In this document: piece by piece, positions 29,474 through 38,503 of the stretch
Position numbering within the stretch: the first letter of the stretch is position 1
Layout: every line of letters starts with the position of its first letter
Assembly (NCBI GenBank): GCA_947629785.1
Contig: CANRFB010000004.1
Span: 1 to 64,000 of the forward strand
DNA from: an uncultured Clostridia bacterium
Lineage (GTDB): Bacteria; Bacillota; Clostridia; Oscillospirales; Ruminococcaceae
Length of the DNA: 64,000 nt
Direction: 5' to 3'
Notes under the pieces: generated by a model
Told to the model about the DNA's origin: nothing
The model's database searches: none
Seen by the model: the letters and a program-made list of their open reading frames with translations, nothing else
Program-made: the position numbers and the translations under genes

Positions 29474-30652
29474 ATGATAGTTAAACCCAAAATACGCGGT
29501 TTCATCTGCACCACAGCCCACCCCGAGGGCTGCAAGGCTATTGTAAAAGAACAGATAGACTATGTAAAGAACGCAGGAAAAATCAACGGCGCAAAGAAAG
29601 TTCTTGTCATCGGCGCGTCAATGGGCTACGGACTGGCTTCCAGAATTGCCGCGGCGTTCGGCTGCGGCGCGGCAACACTCGGCGTAATTTTCGATAAGCA
29701 GGGCAGCGATTCCAGAACGGCTTCAGCGGGTTGGTACAATACCGCCGCATTTGAAGAATTCGCCGCCGCGGACGGTCTTTACGCTAAAACCATCAACGGC
29801 GACGCCTTTTCCGCGGACGTCAAAAATCAGGTCATAGACATTATCAGGAAAGACCTCGGCAAGGTGGATATGATAGTCTACAGCCTTGCAGCTCCCCGCA
29901 GGACCTGTTCCGACGGAACGGTCTACAGCTCTGTTCTGAAAACCACAGGCGGCGATTTTACAAATAAGACCGTTGACGTAAAGTCAGGCGAAATTTCCGA
30001 AGTTACCATTACTCCCGCCACGGAGCAGGAAATTTTTGCAACGGTAAAGGTAATGGGCGGCGAGGACTGGAAAGAATGGATCGGCGCGCTAAGTTCCGCA
30101 GGCGTTATCGAGGACGGTGCGGTTACCGTGGCGTATTCATACATCGGTCCTGAAATCACCCACCCAATTTATAAAGACGGCTCTATCGGCAGGGCGAAAG
30201 ATCATCTTGCCGCAACGGCAAAGGAAATCACCAAGTCCATTGACGGCGTGACTGCATATGTTTCGGTGAACAAAGCGCTTGTTACCCAGTCCAGCTCGGC
30301 GATTCCCGTTGTTCCGCTGTATATTTCCATACTGTATAAAGTTATGAAAGAAATGGGGCTGCACGAGGGCTGCATTGAGCAGATGCAAAGGCTTTTCGCC
30401 GAGAAAATTTACGGCGGCGGTGTGAAAACCGACGAGAACGGTCTTATCCGCATGGACGACCTTGAAATGCGCGCCGACGTTCAGGAAAAGATAAGCAAGG
30501 TATGGAACAGCATTTCAAGCGGGAATATTTCAGAATGTGCCGATCTTGACGGCTACCGCACCGATTTCAACAGGCTTTTCGGCTTTGACGCCGCAGGAGT
30601 CGATTATGAAGCTGATTCGGACACGGCAATAGGGATCCCAAGCATTTTATAA
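29474..30652 (+). CDS. fabV: FabV-type enoyl-ACP / trans-2-enoyl-CoA reductase
   Basis: MIVKPKIRGFICTTAHPEGCKAIVKEQIDYVK...VLVIGASMGYGLASRI...SAGWYNTAAFE...VDMIVYSLAAPRRT. Confidence 0.95.
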   Translation: MIVKPKIRGFICTTAHPEGCKAIVKEQIDYVKNAGKINGAKKVLVIGASMGYGLASRIAAAFGCGAATLGVIFDKQGSDSRTASAGWYNTAAFEEFAAADGLYAKTINGDAFSADVKNQVIDIIRKDLGKVDMIVYSLAAPRRTCSDGTVYSSVLKTTGGDFTNKTVDVKSGEISEVTITPATEQEIFATVKVMGGEDWKEWIGALSSAGVIEDGAVTVAYSYIGPEITHPIYKDGSIGRAKDHLAATAKEITKSIDGVTAYVSVNKALVTQSSSAIPVVPLYISILYKVMKEMGLHEGCIEQMQRLFAEKIYGGGVKTDENGLIRMDDLEMRADVQEKISKVWNSISSGNISECADLDGYRTDFNRLFGFDAAGVDYEADSDTAIGIPSIL

Positions 30653-30658
30653 AACAAA

Positions 30659-30694
30659 AGCGGCTCCGCAGAACGCAGAGCCGCACTTTTTATT
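30659..30694. terminator. Terminator between convergent fabV and fba
   Basis: gcggctccgcagaacgcagagccgcactttttatt. Confidence 0.75.
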
Positions 30695-30706
30695 GCATTT
30701 TTAAAA

Positions 30707-31576
30707 TCAAGCCTTGCCGACAGAACCGAACAGTTCCATTTTTTCCTTGACTGTAGCCTTGATAGCTTCAAAGCCGGGAGCAAGAAGTTTTCTCGGGTCA
30801 AAGCCCTTGCCCTGCTGATCCTTGCCTGCTTCGATGTAAGTTCTTGTAGCAGCCGCAAAGGAAAGCTGGCACTCGGTGTTAACGTTGATCTTTGCAACGC
30901 CGAGGGAAATGGCTTTCTTGATCATATCTTCGGGAATACCAGTACCGCCGTGGAGAACCAGAGGCATATCGCCGACCTTATCTTTTACAGCAGCGAGAGT
31001 TTCAAAGGAAAGACCTTCCCAGTTTTCGGGGTACTTGCCGTGGATATTTCCGATACCGGCAGCAAGCATTGTAACGCCCAGATCAGCGATCTGCTTGCAC
31101 TCGTTGGGGTCTGCACATTCGCCCTTGCCGATAACGCCGTCCTCTTCGCCGCCGATAGCGCCGACTTCCGCCTCAAGGGAGATTCCCAGAACGTCGCAAG
31201 CATTTACAAGAGCCGTTGTTTTAGCAATATTTTCCTCAATAGGATAGTGAGAACCATCGAACATTATAGAGGAGAAGCCTGCGTTAATGCAAGCCTTTGC
31301 GCCCTCAAAAGAGCCGTGATCGAGGTGGAGCGCAACTGGAACGGTGATTTTCAGTTCTTCCATCATGCCGTTGACCATACCTACAACGGTCTTATAGCCG
31401 CACATATACTTTCCTGCGCCCTCGGAAACGCCGAGAATTACGGGGGATTTCAGTTCTTCGGCTGTAAGCAGGATAGCCTTTGTCCATTCAAGGTTATTGA
31501 TGTTGAACTGACCTACTGCGTACTTTCCGTCACGGGCTTTGTTGAGCATTTCCTTTGCGGAAACAAGTTTTGACAT
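30707..31576 (-). CDS. fba: Class II fructose-bisphosphate aldolase
   Basis: MSKLVSAKEMLNKARDGKYAVGQFNINNLEWTKAILLTAEELKSPVILG...LHLDHG...LVLHGGTGIPEDMIKKAI. Confidence 0.95.
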   Translation of the reverse strand: MSKLVSAKEMLNKARDGKYAVGQFNINNLEWTKAILLTAEELKSPVILGVSEGAGKYMCGYKTVVGMVNGMMEELKITVPVALHLDHGSFEGAKACINAGFSSIMFDGSHYPIEENIAKTTALVNACDVLGISLEAEVGAIGGEEDGVIGKGECADPNECKQIADLGVTMLAAGIGNIHGKYPENWEGLSFETLAAVKDKVGDMPLVLHGGTGIPEDMIKKAISLGVAKINVNTECQLSFAAATRTYIEAGKDQQGKGFDPRKLLAPGFEAIKATVKEKMELFGSVGKA

Positions 31577-31657
31577 GGTAAACACGATCCTTTCGCGGGA
31601 TATGGCATATCCCATTATTTTAATTATGACCCGAAGCGTAATTCGGGCGTTTTCTCT

Positions 31658-31733
31658 TGGTGGAGCATAGGGGACTTGAACCCCTGACCCCCACACTGCC
31701 AGTGTGGTGCGCTCCCAACTGCGCTAATGCCCC
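31658..31733 (-). tRNA. tRNA-Ala(GGC)
   Basis: GGGGCATTAGCGCAGTTGGGAGCGCACCACACTGGCAGTGTGG...ATGCTCCACCA; CCACA/TGTGG stem, GGC anticodon. Confidence 0.95.
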
Positions 31734-31797
31734 ATGGGTTATTTTATGACAATATGTCACAATTTTTGGAAAAATAAGACGTTCTTGCCCTGCTTTG

Positions 31798-31881
31798 TGG
31801 TGCGGGTGACAGGACTTGAACCTGCACGTCGGAGACACCGGATCCTAAGTCCGGCGCGTCTGCCAATTCCGCCACACCCGC
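31798..31881 (-). tRNA. tRNA-Leu(TAG)
   Basis: GCGGGTGTGGCGGAATTGGCAGACGCGCCGGACTTAGGATCCGG...CACCCGCACCA; loop CTTAGGA. Confidence 0.95.
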
Positions 31882-32062
31882 CGACTGACCGACCGACAAA
31901 ATTATTATACATTATAAATTTGCCGTTGTCAAGGCTTTTTTGAAAAATTCCCCTGATTCTTTCCAAACACGCTATTGACATTTTACCGGCAAAAAGTTAT
32001 AATATTTATGGCAGCACCGCGCGCGGTATTGCATTATAAAATTACAAAAAGGGGTAATGCAC

Positions 32063-32743
32063 ATGAATTACGAAATAAAGGGGACGCCGTTCCCTGTTGT
32101 CATCTGCCGTATCGACAGCGGCGAAACGGTCTGCTGTCAGCGGGGCGGTATGGCATGGATGTCGCCTAATGTTCAGATGTCTACAAACGCAGGCGGCAGT
32201 TTCGGAAAAATGCTCAGCCGCGCCGTTTCGGGCGAATCAATTTTCCAGAATAAATATACCGCTGTGGGCGGCGTCGGCGAAATTGCTTTCGCATCTTCCG
32301 TTCCGGGAAATATCCTGCCTTTTGAAATTTCCCCGAACAGACAGATAGTCGCCCAGAAGTCCGCATATCTCGCCTCCACCGAAAATGTGGAACTGAGCAT
32401 TTTCTTCCAGAAAAAGTTCGGCACGGGACTTTTCGGCGGCGAGGGGTTCATTATGCAGAAACTCAGCGGCGAGGGCGTCGCATTTCTGGAAATAGACGGC
32501 AGCGTTATCGAATACGACCTTGCACCGTCACAGTCTATTCTTATTGATACAGGTTATCTTGCGGCTATGGATATTACCTGCACTGTGGATATTGAAACCG
32601 TTAAGGGTGTGGGAAACGCTCTGTTCGGCGGTGAGGGGCTTTTTAACACGAGAGTTACAGGTCCGGGGCATATCTGGCTTCAGACAATGCCTTTGCTTTC
32701 GCTGGCAGGTTCTATCCGTCCGTATATCGTTACAAACAGATAG
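32063..32743 (+). CDS. AIM24/TIGR00266-family protein
   Basis: YEIKGTPFPVVICRIDSGETVCCQRGGMAWMSPNVQMSTNAGGSFGKMLSRAVSGESIFQNKYTA. Confidence 0.85.
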   Translation: MNYEIKGTPFPVVICRIDSGETVCCQRGGMAWMSPNVQMSTNAGGSFGKMLSRAVSGESIFQNKYTAVGGVGEIAFASSVPGNILPFEISPNRQIVAQKSAYLASTENVELSIFFQKKFGTGLFGGEGFIMQKLSGEGVAFLEIDGSVIEYDLAPSQSILIDTGYLAAMDITCTVDIETVKGVGNALFGGEGLFNTRVTGPGHIWLQTMPLLSLAGSIRPYIVTNR

Positions 32744-32862
32744 AATTTTACATATTCCGCCGTATTGTTCTGAATGATACGGCGGAATTTTTTGTATATG
32801 CTATTGAAATATTTCCAAAAATATTGTATAATTAGGTAAATGATTTTGTGGAGGCGTTGGCT

Positions 32863-34338
32863 GTGAAATATTCAAATCCCGTTATAAAAGGTTTCTTCCC
32901 CGACCCAAGCGTTTGTTTTGCAGATGGAAAATATTACCTCGTAAGCAGTTCTTTTCAATATTTCCCCGGGGTTCCGCTGTTTGAAAGCACCGACCTTGTG
33001 AACTGGAAACAGATAGGTCATGTTCTAACAAGAAAAAGTCAGGTAATGCTTGAAAAAATAAATAGTTCCGGCGGAGTGTTCGCCCCGACTATCAGATATA
33101 ATAACGGGCGTTTCTACATGGTGACTACCAACGACACCACTCACGAAAATTTCTACGTTTACACCGACGACATTCACGGCGAATGGTCCGACCCCGTTAC
33201 CGTTAAGCAGGACGGAATAGATCCGTCTTTGTACTTTGAGGACGGAAAGGCTTATTTCATCAGCAACGGCAGTGACGACAGCGGCGATCACGGCGTTGTT
33301 CAGTGCGAAATAAATATTGAAACCGGCGAAAAGCTTTCCCCGTCAAAATGTATCTGGCACGGTTCGGGCGGACGTTATCTCGAAAGCCCCCATATGTACA
33401 AGATAGACGGAAAATACTATTTAATGGCTGCGGAGGGCGGCACTGAATACGGACATATGATAACCTACTGCCGCTCCGATTCGGTGTGGGGTCCTTTTGA
33501 AAATTACCCCCATAATCCCGTTTTAACTAACAGGAACAAAGCCCCGGGCATAATTCAGGGCATAGGTCACGGCGACCTTATACAGGATAAAAACGGCGGT
33601 TGGCATATACTTTCCCTTGGGTTCCGGCAAATACATATGTGGCTTCCCTATCACCATCTTGGCAGAGAAATTTTCCTGACGCCCGTAAAATTCGGCACGG
33701 ACGGCTGGTTCACGGCGGGAACGGACGGAACGACTGCCGCGGAATACGAGATAACAGGCGATTTCACACAGGACGAGAAAAAGCATTACACATTTGAAAA
33801 TACCGATTGGAACATTGACTGGTGTTTTCTCCGTCACCCGCATACGGAGAATTACGAACTTTCCGACAGCAAAGCCGTTCTGCACGGAACGACGGTAACT
33901 CTTGACGAGGTAGATTCCCCCACATTTCTGGGAATTCGCCAAAGAGACTTCAACATGGAAATGTCGGCAGAACTTTCCGTTGACGGCGGAGAGAGCGGAA
34001 TTACGGTTTTCATGTGCGAAAGCGAGCATTACGATATTGCAGTCCGCAGGAACGGAAACGGTTTTGAAGCGGTTCTGAAACTTAATATCGGCGATATAAA
34101 GCACATTCAGAATTCGGTAAAAATTTCCTCGGGAAAGGCAAAACTTATTATCCGTTCCGACAGCATAAACTATAATTTCTATGTTTCGGAAAACGGCAGT
34201 GAAACACACCTCGGCAGCGGACAGTCAAAATATCTTTCCAGCGAAGTCTCGGGAGGATTTACGGGAGTAGTTCTCGGACTTTACGCCGTGGGAAACAATA
34301 CTGCGGAATTTTCTGATTTGGAAATTAATTACAAGTAA
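32863..34338 (+). CDS. Glycoside hydrolase family 43 (beta-xylosidase/arabinofuranosidase-like)
   Basis: VKYSNPVIKGFFPDPSVCFADGKYYLVSSSFQYFPGVPLFESTDLVNW...GGVFAPTIRYNNGRFYMV...YLESPHMYKIDGKYYLMAAEGGTE. Confidence 0.93.
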   Translation: MKYSNPVIKGFFPDPSVCFADGKYYLVSSSFQYFPGVPLFESTDLVNWKQIGHVLTRKSQVMLEKINSSGGVFAPTIRYNNGRFYMVTTNDTTHENFYVYTDDIHGEWSDPVTVKQDGIDPSLYFEDGKAYFISNGSDDSGDHGVVQCEINIETGEKLSPSKCIWHGSGGRYLESPHMYKIDGKYYLMAAEGGTEYGHMITYCRSDSVWGPFENYPHNPVLTNRNKAPGIIQGIGHGDLIQDKNGGWHILSLGFRQIHMWLPYHHLGREIFLTPVKFGTDGWFTAGTDGTTAAEYEITGDFTQDEKKHYTFENTDWNIDWCFLRHPHTENYELSDSKAVLHGTTVTLDEVDSPTFLGIRQRDFNMEMSAELSVDGGESGITVFMCESEHYDIAVRRNGNGFEAVLKLNIGDIKHIQNSVKISSGKAKLIIRSDSINYNFYVSENGSETHLGSGQSKYLSSEVSGGFTGVVLGLYAVGNNTAEFSDLEINYK

Positions 34339-34358
34339 ATATTGAAAGGAATTTTAAC

Positions 34359-35618
34359 ATGAAAATTTTAACTTCCCCTATGGGCTGGAACAGCTGGGAC
34401 TGCTACGGTGCGGGCGTAACCGAAGAAATCGTCCGCAGGAACGCCGATTTTATGGCGAAACATCTTAAAAAATACGGTTGGGAATATGTTGTGGTTGACA
34501 TTCAGTGGAGCGCTCCCGATGCGAAAAGCCACGATTATCAGCCATTCACCGAACTTTGCATGGACGAATATTCCCGACTTATCCCCGCGGAAAAGCGTTT
34601 CCCCTCGGCGGCGGGCGGAAAGGGTTTCGCTCCCCTTGCGGAATATGTTCATTCCCTCGGTCTGAAATTCGGCATACATATAATGCGCGGAATTCCCCGT
34701 CAGGCGGTGCATAGGAACACGCCAATAAAAGGCACAGACGTTACCGCTCGCCAGATAGCCAAAACTTCAAGCATTTGTGCTTGGAACACCGATATGTACG
34801 GCGTTGACCCCGACAAGAAAGGCGCAAAGGAATATTACGACAGCCTGTTTGAACTTTACGCTTCGTGGGGCGTGGATTTTATCAAATGCGACGACATCTG
34901 CCGCGAACTTCCCCACGAGGAAAGCGAACTTGTTCTTATGAGCGAATGCCTCCGCAATTGCGGGCGGGATATGGTTTTCAGCCTTTCTCCCGGACCTGCG
35001 CTTTTGGAAAAAGCGGAACTTTACAAGCAGACCGCAAATATGTGGAGAATTACCGACGATTTCTGGGACAAGTGGGAACTTCTTTACGATATGTTTTCAC
35101 GGGCGGAAAAATGGTGCATTCACACGGGCTCGGGACATTATCCCGACGCGGATATGCTTCCAATAGGACCTATTTTGCAGGATTACGGCAGCGAGAACCG
35201 CACCAAATTTACAAAGGACGAACAGATAACAATGCTTACACTATGGAGCATTTTCCGTTCGCCGCTTATGATTGGCGGGGAAATGACAGGCTTTGACGAT
35301 TTCACCATGAGCCTTATCACCAATGAGGAAATTCTTAAAATGCACAAAAACGCCCGCCATTCCCACCCGATATGGCGAAAGGAAATTGACGGCATAGAAC
35401 ATATTCTCTGGACGGCGGCGGATTCCGAAGGCGGACAGTACGCGGCAATTTTCAACACGGGAGAAAAGGACAGCGAGACGGAAATTTCCCTTTCCGACCT
35501 TGAAATTGAAAGCTGTTCGGAAATTACCGAACTGTGGAGCGGTACAAAACGTTCCGCGGACGGTTCTTTCAAGGTTTCCCTGAAAAGTCACGGCGCAAAG
35601 GCGTTCAGAATAATATGA
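34359..35618 (+). CDS. Glycoside hydrolase family 27 (alpha-galactosidase-like)
   Basis: SPMGWNSWDCYGAGVTEE...VVVDIQW...WGVDFIKCDDICRE...DADMLPIG. Confidence 0.93.
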   Translation: MKILTSPMGWNSWDCYGAGVTEEIVRRNADFMAKHLKKYGWEYVVVDIQWSAPDAKSHDYQPFTELCMDEYSRLIPAEKRFPSAAGGKGFAPLAEYVHSLGLKFGIHIMRGIPRQAVHRNTPIKGTDVTARQIAKTSSICAWNTDMYGVDPDKKGAKEYYDSLFELYASWGVDFIKCDDICRELPHEESELVLMSECLRNCGRDMVFSLSPGPALLEKAELYKQTANMWRITDDFWDKWELLYDMFSRAEKWCIHTGSGHYPDADMLPIGPILQDYGSENRTKFTKDEQITMLTLWSIFRSPLMIGGEMTGFDDFTMSLITNEEILKMHKNARHSHPIWRKEIDGIEHILWTAADSEGGQYAAIFNTGEKDSETEISLSDLEIESCSEITELWSGTKRSADGSFKVSLKSHGAKAFRII

Positions 35619-35632
35619 ACATGAGGTAATTT

Positions 35633-37417
35633 ATGAAAAAGAAAATTTACGCCGCGGCGGAAACGCTGATATTTTTCCTGCTGGTGTTCCTGCTTGCTTT
35701 CGGCGATGTTTTCTATTCCTTTGACAATATGCTGAGAGACAGACTTTACCAGACCCCGCGCGGCATAAACAACAAGATAAAAATTATTGCCATAGACGAC
35801 AAGACCCTTGAAAGCCTCGGAACTTTCGGAACATGGTCAAGGCAGACCTATGCCGACCTTATAAACGTTCTGGGCGAATATCCTGCCGTTACCGCTCTGG
35901 ATATCATGATCTTCGGGGAAATGGACGAGGCGGGCGATAACGCGCTTATAAACGCCTGCAAGGAAAAAGGCAACGTTGTTGCGGGTTCATACATAAACTA
36001 CTCCCCCGCCTTTGTCACGGACGAAAGGGGCAGGCAGTACATAGACTATTTCCATATAGACAGCGTTTCCGAGCCGATAATTGCGGACGTTTCGGAAACG
36101 GGCTTTGTAAACGCTGCCACGGACGAGGACGGAATTCTCCGCTCCGCGTTCATGAGCCAGTCCTCTCCCGAAATAAACGGCGGCGAAGTCTACAAAAGCT
36201 TTTCCTCGGTGATCTATTCACTTTACTGCGAAAGAACGGGCGCTTCCGAATATGTTCCGAAACTTGACGGCAACGGCAGATTCTGGATAAATTACGCGGG
36301 ACGTCCCGGGGATTACGAGTATATTTCCTATATAGACGTGCTGAACGGAAATGTTGACCCGAGAATTTTTACCGATTGTATAGTTTTAGTGGGCGCATAT
36401 GCCGCAGGAATGCAGGACCAGTATTCCGTTCCCGCAAGTTCTTCTCAGATGTACGGAGTGGAAATTCACGCGAATATTTTACAGGGGCTTATGGACGAGA
36501 AAAGCCCCGTTCCCGCGGGAAGATGGTATGCTTCGATAGTAAGCGCGGCGGCTGCGGCGCTGATATACTTTATTTCAAGGCAGTATAAGCTGAAAGTTTC
36601 CACGCCTGTGACTTTCATCGGAATGATGCTCCTTGCGGCTGTATTTATGCTTGTAAATTCCATGGGAACGGCGTACCCCGTTATCTATTCCCTGCTTTTC
36701 ATGGTGGTGGGCTACCTTATAAACCTCGTCCGGAAATACGTTTACGAGGCTCTGGAAAAGAAACGCGTAACGGATGCTTTCAGGAAATACGTTGCCCCGC
36801 AAGTCGTTGATGAAATTACTTCCAAGGGAAATTATACCATAAAACTTGGCGGCGAAAATCGCCATATCGCGGTGCTTTTCGTGGATATACGCGGATTTAC
36901 CCCCATGTCGGAAAGCCTCGAACCCGAGCAGGTGGTGGATATTCTCAACAGTTACCTGAATCTTACCACAAACGCAATTTTCAAGAACGGCGGAACGCTG
37001 GACAAATTCATAGGCGACGCTGCAATGGCTGTTTTCAATGCGCCCTTTGATTTGGACGACTATGTTTTCCGCGCCGTTAAGACCGCTCTTGATATTGTCA
37101 ACGGCGGAAACGAGATTGAAAGCAAATTCCTTGAAAAATACGGCAAGTCGGTAAGTTTCGGCGTGGGCGTCAACTGCGGCAACGCCGTTGTGGGAAACAT
37201 CGGCTGCAACTTCCGTATGGACTATACCGCCATAGGCGACACGGTAAACACCGCCGCCCGTCTGGAATCAAACGCCAAGCGCGGTCAGGTGCTTATAAGC
37301 GAGTACGTTTATGAACAGGTCAAGGACAGGGTCGAAGTCGAACCTATAGGTGAAATTCCTTTAAAAGGAAAATCCAAAGGCGTTTTTTGTATATTCTTTA
37401 AAGAATATTACAGATAG
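35633..37417 (+). CDS. CHASE2-domain class III adenylate/guanylate cyclase
   Basis: N-terminal TM, CHASE2-like extracellular region (IKIIAIDDKTLESLGTFGTWSRQTYADLI...), three TMs, HIAVLFVDIRGFTPMSE...LDKFIGDAAMAVFNAP. Confidence 0.92.
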   Translation: MKKKIYAAAETLIFFLLVFLLAFGDVFYSFDNMLRDRLYQTPRGINNKIKIIAIDDKTLESLGTFGTWSRQTYADLINVLGEYPAVTALDIMIFGEMDEAGDNALINACKEKGNVVAGSYINYSPAFVTDERGRQYIDYFHIDSVSEPIIADVSETGFVNAATDEDGILRSAFMSQSSPEINGGEVYKSFSSVIYSLYCERTGASEYVPKLDGNGRFWINYAGRPGDYEYISYIDVLNGNVDPRIFTDCIVLVGAYAAGMQDQYSVPASSSQMYGVEIHANILQGLMDEKSPVPAGRWYASIVSAAAAALIYFISRQYKLKVSTPVTFIGMMLLAAVFMLVNSMGTAYPVIYSLLFMVVGYLINLVRKYVYEALEKKRVTDAFRKYVAPQVVDEITSKGNYTIKLGGENRHIAVLFVDIRGFTPMSESLEPEQVVDILNSYLNLTTNAIFKNGGTLDKFIGDAAMAVFNAPFDLDDYVFRAVKTALDIVNGGNEIESKFLEKYGKSVSFGVGVNCGNAVVGNIGCNFRMDYTAIGDTVNTAARLESNAKRGQVLISEYVYEQVKDRVEVEPIGEIPLKGKSKGVFCIFFKEYYR

Positions 37418-37494
37418 TAAAGAAAACTCCGAAAATAATTCTGCCGCAGAAGCGGCGGCGGAGCAGTAATAGAGTTTAAAGGCGGTGAGCTTTA

Positions 37495-38268
37495 ATGGCA
37501 AAATTCCTTGTGATACCAAGTTACGAAAATATCGGAGAAAGCGTTTCACTTGCGGACGAGTACGGCATGGGTTTTGAATATAACGATTTTATGACGCCCG
37601 ATGTGCTTGACGATTCCGCAAATGTCGGGGAAATGCTGGAAAAGTATGGGGAATATCCACGTTACTGCACTATGCACGGGGATTTTTTTGACGTGCTGGT
37701 GTTCAGTTCCGATAAAATGATACGGGAAATTTCCGATAAGCGTATCCGCCAGAGCATAAACACCGCGTTAAGACTTGGAGCGGCGGGGGTGGTTTTCCAT
37801 ACGAATTACGAACCCCTGCTTACGGCGGAATTCTACACCCGCGGCTGGCTTGAAGCAAATACCGAATACTGGAGCGGAATTTTAGAGGAATTCCCGCAGA
37901 TAAACATTTACATGGAGAATATGTTTGACTTCTCCCCCGAACTGCTTGAAAAACTCAGCAAAAACCTTGCGAAATTCCCAAATTACGGAGTCTGCCTTGA
38001 CTATGCCCATGCTTCCTGCTTCGGAAAGAGCGTTCCCATTGAAAAATGGGCGGAGAGCCTCGCTCCTTTCGTAAAGCATATGCACATAAACGACAACGAC
38101 CTTGTCAGCGACCTGCATCTTCCCGTTGGCAGCGGCAAAATCGACTGGATTAAATTCAAAAAATATTACTATGAGTATTTTTCTGAATGTTCTATACTTA
38201 TTGAAACTAAATCTTTGGAAAATCAGCGGCAGTCGGCGGAATTCCTGAAAGGGCTTGGTATACTATAA
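37495..38268 (+). CDS. TIM-barrel sugar phosphate isomerase/epimerase-like protein
   Basis: NIYMENMFDFSPELLEKLSKNL...VCLDYAHASCFGKSVP...VKHMHINDNDLVSDLHLPVGSGKIDW. Confidence 0.8.
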   Translation: MAKFLVIPSYENIGESVSLADEYGMGFEYNDFMTPDVLDDSANVGEMLEKYGEYPRYCTMHGDFFDVLVFSSDKMIREISDKRIRQSINTALRLGAAGVVFHTNYEPLLTAEFYTRGWLEANTEYWSGILEEFPQINIYMENMFDFSPELLEKLSKNLAKFPNYGVCLDYAHASCFGKSVPIEKWAESLAPFVKHMHINDNDLVSDLHLPVGSGKIDWIKFKKYYYEYFSECSILIETKSLENQRQSAEFLKGLGIL

Positions 38269-38352
38269 TTTATTAAAAATTCATATCAAGTTAATCAAAA
38301 ATTCATTCAGATAAAAATAATATATGGTATAATTTACTTATTAACAAATTTA

Positions 38353-38438
38353 AAGGCAATTTCCGTGAAAGCGGTTTGCGCAAAGCATGAACCTAAGTTC
38401 TTTAATAAGTTCTTTACAGGGTATGGTTGTCGTGCTGC
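38353..38438 (+). promoter_or_regulatory. Putative c-di-GMP-I (GEMM-I) riboswitch aptamer
   Basis: GGCAAuuuCCGUGAAAGCGGuuugCGCAAAGCaugaaCCUAAG...UAUGGUUGUCGUGCUGC: GAAA tetraloop, GCAAAGC core, CCUAAG/UAUGG tetraloop receptor. Confidence 0.85.
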
Positions 38439-38488
38439 ATTTGTTGAAAGCGTTTCAATGGTGCAGCAAGGCTGCGTACTCTTTTTTA
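38434..38488 (+). terminator. Riboswitch expression platform (antiterminator/terminator)
   Basis: gctgcatttgttgaaa/tttcaatggtgcagc hairpin, alternative to GCAGC-AAG-GCTGC followed by gtactctttttt. Confidence 0.6.
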
Positions 38489-38503
38489 TTTGAGGTGATT
38501 CTC

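Noticed and set aside
31620-31981. ORFs of 72, 69 and 74 aa around the tRNAs
   Set aside because: They translate tRNA-Ala and tRNA-Leu sequence (for example CGGIGRRAGLRIRCLRRAGSSPVTRTT).
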